This document shows, piece by piece, positions 25,589 through 33,724 of a stretch of 64,000 nucleotides of DNA. This DNA is from an uncultured Bacilli bacterium (GTDB lineage: Bacteria > Bacillota_I > Bacilli_A > RF39 > UBA660). The DNA is taken from assembly GCA_934130165.1 (NCBI GenBank), contig CAKOXO010000001.1, forward strand, positions 372,001 through 436,000, written 5' to 3'. The number at the start of each line of letters is the position of its first letter. The stretch's first letter is position 1. The translations under genes and the position numbers were made by a program. Below the pieces are notes generated by a model. That model saw only the letters and a list, made by a program, of their open reading frames with translations. It was not told the origin of the DNA and ran no database searches.

Positions 25589-26172
25589 TGAAAAATTTAG
25601 CAGTTTTAGAGGGGTTACTATTTGTAGTAGGTGAAGATGGTCTTACCTTAGAACAGATATCTGATGTATTGGAAATTAGTGAAGATGATTCAAAAATACT
25701 AGTAAAAGAATTAAAAGGAAAATACGAAGCTGAAGACAGAGGACTTAGAATAGACTTTTTAGGTAATAGATTTAAGCTAACTACTAAGTTTGAGCATAAA
25801 GAATATTACCAAAAACTAATAGAAAATCCAATTACTAATACATTAAGTCAGGCAGCTTTAGAAACTTTAGCAATTATTGCATATAATGAGCCTATTACTA
25901 GAATGCAAGTTGATAAATTAAGAGGCGTTTCTAGTTCACAAATGATAAGAAAATTAGTTGCTAAAGGATTCATAAAAGAAACAGGAAGAAGTGATCTCCC
26001 TGGACGACCAATTTTATATGAAACGACAAGTGAGTTTTTAGACTATTTTGGCCTACCTAGTATAGATGCCTTACCAGATATGTCAAAATTTATTGATGAG
26101 GTTAATCTAGAAAGTGAAGAAACCGATTTATATAAATCTAAATATAAAGAAAATATTGAAGTATCATCTTGA
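25588..26172 (+). CDS. scpB: Segregation and condensation protein B
   Basis: 194 residues. Two winged-helix domains: LEGLLFVVGEDGLTLEQISD and ETLAIIAYNEPITRMQVDKLRGV with GRPILYETTSEFLDYFGL at the end. ScpB dimers bind ScpA and regulate SMC. Coupled to scpA (shared base). The terminator at its end contains the -35 box of the tRNA-Leu promoter. Confidence 0.95.
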   Translation: MKNLAVLEGLLFVVGEDGLTLEQISDVLEISEDDSKILVKELKGKYEAEDRGLRIDFLGNRFKLTTKFEHKEYYQKLIENPITNTLSQAALETLAIIAYNEPITRMQVDKLRGVSSSQMIRKLVAKGFIKETGRSDLPGRPILYETTSEFLDYFGLPSIDALPDMSKFIDEVNLESEETDLYKSKYKENIEVSS

Positions 26173-26187
26173 TACTTTTTATTTTTA
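26159..26187 (+). terminator. Rho-independent terminator after scpB
   Basis: The 8-bp stem AAGTATCA / TGATACTT is followed by T-rich sequence; it overlaps the stop codon. Confidence 0.75.
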
Positions 26188-26196
26188 TGGTATAAT
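26169..26196 (+). promoter_or_regulatory. Promoter of tRNA-Leu
   Basis: TTGATA (inside the scpB terminator stem), 16 bases, TATAAT; the tRNA begins 9 bases after the -10 box. Confidence 0.7.
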
Positions 26197-26204
26197 CTAA
26201 TTAT

Positions 26205-26291
26205 GCCTGTGTGGTGGAATTGGTAGACGCGTTGGACTCAAAATCCAATGGTAGTAATACCGTATCGGTTCAAGTCCGATCACAGGCACCA
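26205..26291 (+). tRNA. tRNA-Leu (CAA anticodon)
   Basis: 87 nt including an encoded CCA. The acceptor stem GCCTGTG pairs with CACAGGC, the anticodon stem TTGGA / TCCAA carries loop CTCAAAA (anticodon CAA, decoding UUG), there is a long variable arm typical of tRNA-Leu, and the T arm contains GGTTCAAGTCC. Immediately downstream lies a decayed mobilization gene, making its 3' end a likely integration site. Confidence 0.96.
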
Positions 26292-26398
26292 TTGGGAAAT
26301 CTGTCCAGACTTTTTAAAGTTTTGGACTTAATATAGAAAATATCAATTTCTAAAAGAAGTTGGTATTTTTTTGTTAATTAAAGAAAGGACAGGTTTAA

Positions 26399-26518
26399 AT
26401 GATTAATATTGTTAAGAAAGAATTAGAGTTTGATGATGAATTAAAAAAGAAGATAGAATTTATATGTGGGTTTTGTAATACTACACCAACAATAATGAAT
26501 AAAAATTTTAAACAATGA
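26399..26518 (+). pseudogene. Small reading frame of 39 codons, probably part of the decayed element
   Basis: Starts at ATG 26399 with AAAGGACAGG upstream. The sequence is MINIVKKELEFDDELKKKI onward and ends KNFKQ. It has two cysteines (Cys-Gly-Phe-Cys). The next frame, the mobilization remnant, opens within 20 bases of its end, so a frameshift may separate the two. No family recognised. Confidence 0.3.
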
Positions 26519-26945
26519 TATAAATAAAATTAAAAAATATATAGAACAAACTAATGATACTACTTCTAATTTAAAAGATTCTAATAATATAAATGTAATA
26601 CTAGATAAATATGAACAAGATTTAAAAAATCATTCTAATGAAGTTAAAGAATTAAAGAAAAAAATCACTACTCGTGAAGATAGAATTAGTGATTTAGAAA
26701 ATAGATTAGATTTTGCAAATGATACTATTGATATGTTAGAAGATAAAGTATCATCACTAGAAGAAATGTTAAATTATTTCAAAGAATTATGGGATAAACT
26801 TATTAAGTTCTTACAAGATAAATTTTTCTCTACCAATAAATATGATGATATAATTGATGAATTATATGAAGAAGAGATTTTAGATAATGATGATATAGAT
26901 ACAATTAAAAATGAATATAGCAAAGATGATGAATTAGAACGATAA
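26499..26945 (+). pseudogene. Mob/Pre plasmid mobilization protein, C-terminal remnant
   Basis: 149 open codons without an early start; the first ATG is internal at 26733. The sequence is a coiled coil (NDINKIKKYIEQTNDTTSNL, KKKITTREDRISDLENRL) ending FKELWDKLIKFLQDKFFS and YDDIIDELYEEEILDNDDID, which is the usual C-terminal end of MobV/Pre-type relaxases in Firmicutes. The N-terminal relaxase domain with its His triad is missing. It sits 208 bases after the tRNA-Leu and marks an excised or decayed mobilizable element. Confidence 0.65.
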
Positions 26946-27014
26946 AAAATAATTATGATTTCATAGATTATATATAGAATAAAAGGAAATAAGAGCAAAA
27001 TAAAGAAGTATGTC

Positions 27015-27042
27015 TTGACTTTTATTAAGAAAGCACTATAAT
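27015..27042 (+). promoter_or_regulatory. Promoter ahead of the 27075 gene
   Basis: TTGACT, 16 bases, TATAAT; followed 33 bases later by the ATG with GAGAGGGGGA as ribosome binding site. One of the best promoter matches in the window. Confidence 0.7.
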
Positions 27043-27074
27043 AATTGTAAACTTTTTGAGAGGGGGAAAATATA

Positions 27075-27743
27075 ATGAAAGATTATTCATTAAATTATGA
27101 TGATTCTAAAAAATTTATATTATCTTATAAAATAGAAAATGGAAAAATTGTTGCAAAATTAGCAAGTGGAGAATCATACACAGTTCCATATTCAGAGGAA
27201 AATGAAAATAAAATAATATCTAGAATGGAAGAACAAGCTAGATATGCACAACCAAAACCACTTCAAATGCTAGATGAAATATTAACAATAAGCCAACCAT
27301 TGATGTTACCAATAGCTATTATGAATTTTGTAAATAATGGTGGATGGTTTTATGGTATGATTCTTGCTATTATTGCTGAAGGTGCAATTTATTATCCTGC
27401 TAAAACAATAATAAATGCAATAAAGAAAAGAGATATAAAAAAATTAAATTATTTTTTAGATCATAAAAAAGAATTAAATGAAAATATTGAAAAAAGTGAA
27501 AATGTAAAATTGGGTGTTAGTAAAAAAGCCATTAAACAAATTGAGTTACAGAAGAGTAAAAACAAGCAACCATTTAATATTAATAATATTGATAACTATT
27601 CGTTAAGTGATTTAAAGGCATTAAGAGAGAATATCGAAAGAATCTCAACATTTGGATTTAATGAAGAAGAAACTATTTTAGAAGATACAATAGAAGAAAA
27701 AGGCCCAGTATTAAAAATAACATTAGACAACAAAAGAAAATAG
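27075..27743 (+). CDS. Hypothetical protein with two membrane helices
   Basis: 222 residues. The N-terminal 60 residues are soluble (strand-rich, KFILSYKIENGKIVAKLASG), then two helices in the middle (about 75-112: PLMLPIAIMNFVNNGG, FYGMILAIIAEGAIYYPA) and a basic then acidic helical tail. I recognise no family. It has a strong own promoter, a strong ribosome binding site and a terminator, so it is expressed alone. It lies between the tRNA-Leu mobilization scar and the repeat-flanked orphan gene. Confidence 0.6.
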   Translation: MKDYSLNYDDSKKFILSYKIENGKIVAKLASGESYTVPYSEENENKIISRMEEQARYAQPKPLQMLDEILTISQPLMLPIAIMNFVNNGGWFYGMILAIIAEGAIYYPAKTIINAIKKRDIKKLNYFLDHKKELNENIEKSENVKLGVSKKAIKQIELQKSKNKQPFNINNIDNYSLSDLKALRENIERISTFGFNEEETILEDTIEEKGPVLKITLDNKRK

Positions 27744-27748
27744 TTTAT

Positions 27749-27775
27749 AAAGTAGCACAAATTATTGCTACTTTT
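27749..27775 (+). terminator. Rho-independent terminator after the 27075 gene
   Basis: The 9-bp stem AAAGTAGCA / TGCTACTTT is followed by a short T run. Confidence 0.8.
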
Positions 27776-27868
27776 TCTATTATTTGGTAAAATCTTATTA
27801 GAAATTGATATAAAACTATGAATTTTCTAATTTGTGAGTAAAAGTTTGAAATAACTTAACCACTCGCA

Positions 27869-27902
27869 CCATATTGATACTAAACTCGAACTTTTCGAGT
27901 AA
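27869..27902. repeat. CACCA-containing direct repeat, copy 1
   Basis: GCACCATATTGATACTAAAC followed by TCGAACTTTTCGAG; copy 2 lies at about 29031-29064 with the same first 20 bases and a diverged second half. GCACCA is how tRNA genes end; the preceding bases do not fold as a tRNA, so this looks like an attachment-site scar. Each copy is followed within 20 bases by a terminator hairpin. Confidence 0.6.
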
Positions 27903-28120
27903 AAATTTAAAAGCGGCTTGTCAAAAAGCCGCTTTTATGTTACACATGAATATGTCGAGGAAACTTGCATAAAATAAAAAGATACATTTGATTGTGTTTG
28001 ATCAAATGCAATCCCTTATGGATGTAGCATCTGAAATCACATGATTGTGAAATTAGATGCTTTTGCTATTTTAAAGTAATAATAAATAGTGTATAATAGC
28101 ACTTCAATGGGTGATATTAG

Positions 28121-28936
28121 ATGTTAAGTATGAATAATGCAAATGATAAACAAAAAATGATGAAATATTATAGAACAAGTGATATGTTGAATCTATTATA
28201 TTTTTTTCCACAACTAAGTCCTATTAAAGATTTAACTATTGTAGAAAATGAAGCAGATTATCTAAGAAATCAGGAATTTTTAAATAGTTTTAACCAGAAC
28301 AGAGTTGATACTTTAAAGGGTAGGACTCCTATTTTAGGAATAGAAAATTCAGGAAAAAGTAATTGCTTTTATGATACGTTAATAAAAGTGAAAGAAAAGG
28401 ATCCATTTGGGGTATTAGTTTTATTTAATGTAACGAGTGAATCTTCTGAAAGATACGAAAGATGGGCGGGAATATCGGTTGGAGTTGATTTAGGTCAAGA
28501 TGTTATAATAGATGCTGTTTCAAAAGGATTTGATGGAAGAGAAGTATCAAAAAGCATTTGCACTCATGAAAGATATTTTATACCATGGTATGATTTAAGA
28601 AAAATTAGTGTTGATAATTTAAAGAAGTATAAAACATTCCAAATTAGCAATGATGACTATCAAGTAACTAGAAATGAGAGAATAAATTTTTTAAAATCTA
28701 TCGGTTTAAATCCAGATGTGTTTTCTTCTTATATCCCAGAAAATTATCAGGAAATACCAGATTTCATATGGTTAAGTGTAATTAAAAATCTTCTAAAGCA
28801 ATTAGAAAAGAATGAAGATATTTTAATGAGTTATGGGTTTTCTAATTTTGCTATTTCAGGTCATACAGAAGGTAATCAATTTGCGCCATGGCAAATGTTT
28901 GATAAAAGTAGATATACACTAGTAAAGAAAAGATGA
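28121..28936 (+). CDS. Orphan hypothetical protein flanked by direct repeats
   Basis: 271 residues, start ATG 28121 (GGGTGAT upstream). No membrane helix or signal peptide. Notable segments: TPILGIENSGKSNCFYDTL (Gly-Lys-Ser, but not a full P-loop), VLFNVTSESSERYERWAG, THERYFIPWYDLRKI and FAISGHTEGNQFAPWQMFDK near the end. I do not recognise the family. It stands alone between two copies of a CACCA-containing repeat, like cargo of a small integrated unit. Confidence 0.55.
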   Translation: MLSMNNANDKQKMMKYYRTSDMLNLLYFFPQLSPIKDLTIVENEADYLRNQEFLNSFNQNRVDTLKGRTPILGIENSGKSNCFYDTLIKVKEKDPFGVLVLFNVTSESSERYERWAGISVGVDLGQDVIIDAVSKGFDGREVSKSICTHERYFIPWYDLRKISVDNLKKYKTFQISNDDYQVTRNERINFLKSIGLNPDVFSSYIPENYQEIPDFIWLSVIKNLLKQLEKNEDILMSYGFSNFAISGHTEGNQFAPWQMFDKSRYTLVKKR

Positions 28937-29030
28937 AATAGTATTTTGATTTAATGACAATTTTTATATTATATATAGTCTGTTAATAGTTATTATTTAT
29001 TCTAGAAGTTGTTTTATTTCTTCCATTATG

Positions 29031-29064
29031 GCACCATATTGATACTAAACTTGAGCTTTTAGAG
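29031..29064. repeat. CACCA-containing direct repeat, copy 2
   Basis: Shares GCACCATATTGATACTAAAC with copy 1, then TTGAGCTTTTAGAG, so the second half differs but keeps a similar small hairpin. A 14-bp terminator stem follows at 29082. Confidence 0.6.
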
Positions 29065-29081
29065 ATAATATAAAAACTACT

Positions 29082-29116
29082 TTCAAATTAAATTGAAAGT
29101 AGTTTTATTTTGTTAT
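29082..29116. terminator. Long hairpin terminator downstream of the orphan gene
   Basis: The 14-bp stem AAAACTACTTTCAA / TTGAAAGTAGTTTT is followed by ATTTT. It can act in both directions. Confidence 0.75.
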
Positions 29117-29156
29117 TAAATTAACAAACGCAATTGCTATATTAATTGGCGTGTAA

Positions 29157-29180
29157 AATAGTTTGTAAACTATTTTTTTA
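29157..29180. terminator. Terminator of the ABC transporter gene (minus strand)
   Basis: AAATAGTTTGTAAACTATTT palindrome with a T run on the plus side and an A run upstream, overlapping the end of the minus-strand gene. Confidence 0.5.
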
Positions 29181-30759
29181 ACATTACTCTTTTATCAAAA
29201 GAGTAATGTTTATTACAAATTTCAGTAAGCTTTGGTCTATGAGTTACTATAAGACAAGTTTTATTTTTTAAATACTTATTAATCATATCATAAATTTTAA
29301 TTTCTGATAAATTATCTAAATTTGATGTGGGCTCATCTAAAATATAAATTTCTTTATCTAATAAAATTCCTCTTATTATATTTAGTCGTTGTTTTTGACC
29401 TGCAGATAATTTAATTCCTTTTTCTCCTACGAGTGTATTTAATCCATTCTCTAAATCATTTACCCATTCATCTAATCCTGCATCTTTTAAATATTCGTTT
29501 AAGACATCATTTGAAATCTTTTTACCTAAACATAGGTTTTCTTTAATAGTCAAATCAAATAAATCAGATTCTTGAGAGATATAAGCAATATCAGGAGTTT
29601 TTGATGTTGGTGTACCATCTGTTAAATAGTTTTTATCACAAACATCATAAAATCTACAAAACAAAGATAAAAATGTTGATTTACCTTGGCCTGATTCTCC
29701 AACAATACTAATTTTATCCTTTTTATTTAATGAAAAATTTGGTATTTTGATAGTAGTATTACTTTCGTCATTATATTTAAATTCGATATCTTTAAGTGTT
29801 ATGTTATTCCAATTTCTAATTTTACTTTGTGGCTCTTCTTCAATAATCATTTTTTCTATTTGATTATTTGCTGATTTAAATTTATTATAGTGAATAAATA
29901 ATGATGCTACACCTTTCAACTCAACATTTAGTCCACTAAACATTGAAGAGTAGAAAATTATATAACTAAATACATCATCACCATTTTTCATTCTGAAAAA
30001 TAAACTAATTAATATAATTGCATACATTAGATAAACTAATCCATTAATACCATCAGATCTCATTGAATTAAATATATGCGATTTTTTTAATGGCTTTTTA
30101 ACAACATCAAATTTTTTGTCCATTGTTCTTGTTGCATAATTTAGAGCATCAAAGTTTTTAACAATTTTAACATTTTGCAAAAAATCAACAGCAGTTGCAT
30201 TATATTTAGCATTTGTATTATTATATTCTTCTTGAGTTTTAACATTTGTTTTTGTAATTATAATATTGTAAACAACAATAACTAATGTAAAAATTAAACA
30301 CACTATAAACATAATATAACTTTGTTTCCATACTTGGATTAAAAATATAGTAATAGCAACACAAAAACCATTTATTGTCATCATTATTTCATTTAAAAGA
30401 GAAACAGTTTCTTCACTTATTATATCTAATTGTTTTTTTAGATAACCTGTGTGAGTATTATTTATTCTAGAAATATTCATATTACATAATCTTTTAAAAT
30501 AAGCAATTTGTAAATCTTTTTTACTAACTTCAAGAAAAGGTTCTACTTTTATATTCCATAATACATTAAAAAATATTTCTAGTATTTTAATTGCAATGGT
30601 AAGTATAATTAACCATTTAAATTTTTCCAAACTAAATGGTACAGTTAAAAATATTGATAATATAACTGGTGTTATATATAAACATATATTCTCTAAAAAT
30701 GCATTTATAAAACATAAAGCATATTTTTTCTTATTTAATACTTTAAACGGATACATCAT
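29170..30759 (-). CDS. ABC transporter, fused permease and ATPase (exporter type)
   Basis: 529 residues, starting at ATG 30759 (GAGGTG 6 bases upstream; the frame extends to a GTG inside the ribosome binding site). The N-terminal half has five to six membrane helices (FINAFLENICLYITPVILSI, IMFIVCLIFTLVIVVYNIII). The ATPase half carries Walker A SIVGESGQGKSTFLSLF, signature LSAGQKQRLNIIRG and Walker B EIYILDEPTSNLD, with the switch His in LIVTHRPKL. It is a half transporter that would work as a homodimer, exporting a peptide, lipid or drug. It stands alone between mobile-element scars, so the substrate is open. Confidence 0.9.
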   Translation of the reverse strand: MMYPFKVLNKKKYALCFINAFLENICLYITPVILSIFLTVPFSLEKFKWLIILTIAIKILEIFFNVLWNIKVEPFLEVSKKDLQIAYFKRLCNMNISRINNTHTGYLKKQLDIISEETVSLLNEIMMTINGFCVAITIFLIQVWKQSYIMFIVCLIFTLVIVVYNIIITKTNVKTQEEYNNTNAKYNATAVDFLQNVKIVKNFDALNYATRTMDKKFDVVKKPLKKSHIFNSMRSDGINGLVYLMYAIILISLFFRMKNGDDVFSYIIFYSSMFSGLNVELKGVASLFIHYNKFKSANNQIEKMIIEEEPQSKIRNWNNITLKDIEFKYNDESNTTIKIPNFSLNKKDKISIVGESGQGKSTFLSLFCRFYDVCDKNYLTDGTPTSKTPDIAYISQESDLFDLTIKENLCLGKKISNDVLNEYLKDAGLDEWVNDLENGLNTLVGEKGIKLSAGQKQRLNIIRGILLDKEIYILDEPTSNLDNLSEIKIYDMINKYLKNKTCLIVTHRPKLTEICNKHYSFDKRVMLKK

Positions 30760-30910
30760 AAAAAACACCTCAATATAATTTTAACATAGTTTGGTTTAAC
30801 ATTTTATAAATATATTCAAATTTATCTTAAAATATAATACTTTATGATAATAATATTTATATAATATATGCTAATTCGTATAAGTAATTTGCTATATAAA
30901 GATGGATAGT

Positions 30911-31101
30911 ATGGAAAAGTATCAGTTATCTATAGAAGATATAAACAAGAATTATTTTGTAGAAGGACTTGATAATACAACTCTAGATGTTAGGAAAGCT
31001 TGTCAAGTGAAGCTTATGAACATAGTCCAATAATTTATCGCGCTCACCCATTACCATTAGATGGTAACAAAGTATCAAAAATTAAAAGAAAGGTAAAATA
31101 A
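30911..31101 (+). pseudogene. Frameshifted gene remnant
   Basis: The first frame reads MEKYQLSIEDINKNYFVEGL then DNTTLDVRKAC and stops at 31033. The adjoining frame reads AYEHSPIIYRAHPLPLDGNK then VSKIKRKVK and stops at 31101. Shifting near 31005-31015 joins them into one 60-codon peptide. No family recognised, and no strong ribosome binding site is present. Confidence 0.4.
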
Positions 31102-31114
31102 ATAATTTATGATC

Positions 31115-31138
31115 AAACGCAATGATGCGTTTTTTTTT
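31115..31138 (+). terminator. Rho-independent terminator after the remnant
   Basis: The 7-bp stem AAACGCA / TGCGTTT with loop ATGA is followed by a T run. Confidence 0.85.
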
Positions 31139-31211
31139 GTTTCCTAATACTTAACAAATAAAAAATCATATCTTTTATTATTTAGTTATAAGATATATTG
31201 GAGGTATAATT

Positions 31212-31823
31212 ATGTACAAATTACAAGAATTGCCATATTTATTTCAAGATTTTGAACCATTTATTGATACAAATACAATGGGATTGCATTATCATAAACA
31301 TCAACAAGGATATTTAAATAAATTAAATGAAATACTAAAAAGTAATAACTATGACTTTAGATATCCAATTGAGGAGTTACCTTTTCATATTATGGAGTTT
31401 CCAAAAGAACAACAAGGTGATATTCTCTTTAACTTAGGAGGAGTTTTGAATCATGATTTGTACTTTAAAAGTATTAGTCCAAAAAGATATCAACCACCAA
31501 TGGGAAAATTTAGACAGGCTTTAGAGTCTGAGTTTGGTTCTGTTGATAAATTCTTTGATAAACTAAAAGAAGAAGGTTTAAAGTTAAAGGGTTCAGGATA
31601 TACTTTTTTAGTATTACGTAACGATGGAAAACTAGAATTAAAGAATTTTTCTAATCAAGATTTACCAGTATTATTTGGTTACATCCCATTATTTAATATA
31701 GATTTGTGGGAGCATGCATATTATCAAAACTATAAAAATGATAAGGCTAACTATATTAATAATTTCAAGTTGATTTCTGATTTTACAAATGCAAATAATA
31801 TATATAATAAATTAGTAAAATAA
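31212..31823 (+). CDS. sodA: Superoxide dismutase (Fe/Mn family)
   Basis: 203 residues. Converts superoxide to oxygen and peroxide in the cytoplasm. Metal ligands appear at the expected places: His in MGLHYHKHQQGYLN, His in GGVLNHDLYF, and Asp and His in FNIDLWEHAYYQNYKND. The start has GGAGG 8 bases upstream. The second ligand block (GGVLNH) departs from the common GGHxNH, so it is a divergent member. Fe and Mn types cannot be told apart here. Confidence 0.9.
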   Translation: MYKLQELPYLFQDFEPFIDTNTMGLHYHKHQQGYLNKLNEILKSNNYDFRYPIEELPFHIMEFPKEQQGDILFNLGGVLNHDLYFKSISPKRYQPPMGKFRQALESEFGSVDKFFDKLKEEGLKLKGSGYTFLVLRNDGKLELKNFSNQDLPVLFGYIPLFNIDLWEHAYYQNYKNDKANYINNFKLISDFTNANNIYNKLVK

Positions 31824-31896
31824 ATATTTTATTGCATTTTTATTTTTTTTATAGTATGATATGTCAACAATATTAATTAGGGAAAGAAGAGTAGTA

Positions 31897-32592
31897 ATGA
31901 AACACTTTAAATTAGGTAACAAAAAGTTACTTTCATTTATTTTAACTGGATCAATTGTGTTATCTGGATGTAATTTTAATGGAATTAAAGAATCAAAAGG
32001 ATATACAAAAAATAATAAAATAGTTAATCTCCAAAAATATAGTAATAATGTATGTGCTTTTAAAACTTTAAAAATTAAAAGTAGTAATACATCATCAAGT
32101 AAAACAATAAAAAAAATAGGTAAATTACAAAAGGCTAAAGAGTTAGGTAAAACTAAAAATGGTTGGTCATTAATAAGATATAAAGGTAAAAAAGGCTTTG
32201 TAGAAAGTAAAGATTTAAAAGATTTAGGAGATACATATATTGAAATAGATATTTCAAGTCAGAAAATGATTTATTATAAAAATGGTAAGAAGTTTTTATC
32301 TACCAGCGTAGTAACAGGTAAAAATAAAACACCAACAGTAAAGGGTTTATTTAGTGTATATTCAAAAAACAGAGATTATACAATGAGGGGAGTAGGTTAT
32401 ACTTCACACTCTGACTATGTATTAAAGTTTTATAATGCGTATTATATTCATGATTCTAGTTGGAGAAGTAATTATGGAGGTAATATATACAAATATAATG
32501 GAAGTCATGGTTGTGTAAATACTCCATATAAAAAAGTAAAAACACTGTATGAAAATACTAGTGTAGGAACAAAAGTTTTAATACATAAATAA
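31897..32592 (+). CDS. L,D-transpeptidase (YkuD) lipoprotein with SH3 domain
   Basis: 231 residues from ATG 31897. The signal peptide ends in a lipobox (SIVLSGCNF), so it is a lipoprotein. An SH3-like wall-binding domain (about 40-110: [20 protein letters not shown] and [16 protein letters not shown]) precedes the YkuD domain, which has [14 protein letters not shown] at its start and the catalytic motif [12 protein letters not shown] (His-Gly-Cys) at the end, plus HSDY with a second His. It forms 3-3 peptidoglycan crosslinks or attaches proteins to the wall; together with DacA and the VanY-type enzyme it can process tetrapeptide stems. Confidence 0.9.
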   Translation: MKHFKLGNKKLLSFILTGSIVLSGCNFNGIKESKGYTKNNKIVNLQKYSNNVCAFKTLKIKSSNTSSSKTIKKIGKLQKAKELGKTKNGWSLIRYKGKKGFVESKDLKDLGDTYIEIDISSQKMIYYKNGKKFLSTSVVTGKNKTPTVKGLFSVYSKNRDYTMRGVGYTSHSDYVLKFYNAYYIHDSSWRSNYGGNIYKYNGSHGCVNTPYKKVKTLYENTSVGTKVLIHK

Positions 32593-32644
32593 TTGTCCTA
32601 TTTTATATTTTGACATGCTCATATACTATAATGGGGATGTTAAT

Positions 32645-33151
32645 ATGAAGTATATTAAATCATTATTTAAAATAATAAAAGAAAAGGATCCAGCAATAAA
32701 ATCTATATTTGAAGTTTTACTTTATCCTTGTTTTAAGGCTTTAATATATTATAAAATAGCACATTATTTTTATACAAAGAAACATTTCTTAATAGCCAGA
32801 TATTTAAGCGAAAAAGCTAAAAGAAAAACAGGAATTGAAATTCATCCAGGGGCAATAATAGGAACTGATTTCTTTATTGATCATGGAACTGGTGTTGTAA
32901 TTGGGGAAACTACAGTAATTGGTAACAATGTTATGATATATCATGGGGTAACACTTGGTGGAGTAACAACCAATAAAGGAAAAAGACATCCAACAATCGG
33001 AGATAATGTGGTAATTGGTTGTGGTGCTAAAGTGCTTGGAAATATAACAATAGGTGATAATTCAAAGATTGGTGCAAATGCAGTTGTATTAGATAATGTT
33101 TCAGCGAATTCAACAGTAGTTGGTCTTAAAGCAAAAAGTTTAAAAAAATAG
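32645..33151 (+). CDS. cysE: Serine O-acetyltransferase
   Basis: 168 residues from ATG 32645 (weak ribosome binding site GGGGATG). It makes O-acetylserine for cysteine synthesis. The left-handed beta-helix hexapeptide repeats are [20 protein letters not shown], then [20 protein letters not shown] and [20 protein letters not shown]; the active-site His lies in IDHGTG. Compact form (typical 170-220 residues in Firmicutes). No cysK is visible nearby. Confidence 0.92.
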   Translation: MKYIKSLFKIIKEKDPAIKSIFEVLLYPCFKALIYYKIAHYFYTKKHFLIARYLSEKAKRKTGIEIHPGAIIGTDFFIDHGTGVVIGETTVIGNNVMIYHGVTLGGVTTNKGKRHPTIGDNVVIGCGAKVLGNITIGDNSKIGANAVVLDNVSANSTVVGLKAKSLKK

Positions 33152-33263
33152 AATCTTAATTTGTTTAAGATTTGTAAACTAAATAATACTTTCATTATGA
33201 AAGTATTATTATTTTTTTTAACTATAATATATGTTATAATAATCTTGATTTGGACGTGGTAAT

Positions 33264-33716
33264 ATGAAAAATAAAAAATATATAATATTAGAGATAATTC
33301 CTTCTGCTGTAAAGAATGGAGATATAGTTCAACTTTCAGCATTAAAATTAAATGAATTAGTTCTAGTTGATAGATTTGATTATAGATTGTCAGATGATAA
33401 GATAGATAATGAATATATTAAGAATATGGTATGTTATGATAAGGACAGTTTTCAGTATAAAAATACAACAGATGAAATAATTAGTGATTTTAAAAAATGG
33501 ATTGAAGATTATGATTTATTGATAATTGATAATTTATATACCAGAAATTATTTGGAAAAAATTGATAATAAGAAAGAATCAATACTTAAGTATTTAAATC
33601 TAGATTATTCTGATGATGTTATTGATGAATTAATAGACAAATATAAGTTAGAAAAATCAAATTATATTGTGGATTTATTATATGAAGCTTTGATTTTTGA
33701 GAGTAATAATAAGTAG
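33264..33716 (+). CDS. Degenerate DnaQ-like (DEDD) exonuclease-fold protein
   Basis: 150 residues. The first half lines up with DnaQ-type 3'-5' exonucleases: KKYIILEIIPSAVKNGDIVQ and LSALKLNELVLVDRFDY stand for the family's Asp-x-Glu-Thr-Thr-Gly block. The catalytic Asp and Glu are replaced (Leu-Glu-Ile-Ile), so it should not be an active nuclease. A later FKKWIEDYDLLIIDNLYTRN corresponds to the second motif (His-Asn-x-x-Phe-Asp), with Asp/Asn conserved only in part. It lies 8 bases before the methyltransferase gene and is probably co-transcribed. The family call is moderate. Confidence 0.5.
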   Translation: MKNKKYIILEIIPSAVKNGDIVQLSALKLNELVLVDRFDYRLSDDKIDNEYIKNMVCYDKDSFQYKNTTDEIISDFKKWIEDYDLLIIDNLYTRNYLEKIDNKKESILKYLNLDYSDDVIDELIDKYKLEKSNYIVDLLYEALIFESNNK

Positions 33717-33724
33717 GTGATAAA

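Larger units (their letters stand above)
27744..28120 (+). other. Intergenic region with repeat, terminator hairpins and a promoter
   Basis: No gene seen. It contains the terminator above, the CACCA-containing repeat at 27869-27900, a perfect 10-bp terminator stem AAAAGCGGCT / AGCCGCTTTT at 27909-27936, and another hairpin around AGCATCT / AGATGCT near 28027-28062. A TATAAT box (GTGTATAATAG) near 28090 probably serves the gene at 28121. Confidence 0.6.
30760..31211 (+). other. Intergenic region holding a broken small gene
   Basis: Apart from the remnant at 30911-31101 and the terminator at 31115 I see only AT-rich sequence with promoter-like TATAAT boxes near 30830-30870. Confidence 0.5.

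Noticed and set aside
26159..26196. tRNA-Leu co-transcribed with scpB
   Set aside because: A terminator stem and a separate promoter (TTGATA-16-TATAAT) lie between them.
27830..27878. tRNA gene ending in CTCGCACCA
   Set aside because: The bases upstream do not supply a matching acceptor stem, anticodon arm or T arm; only the CCA end is present, so it is treated as an integration scar.
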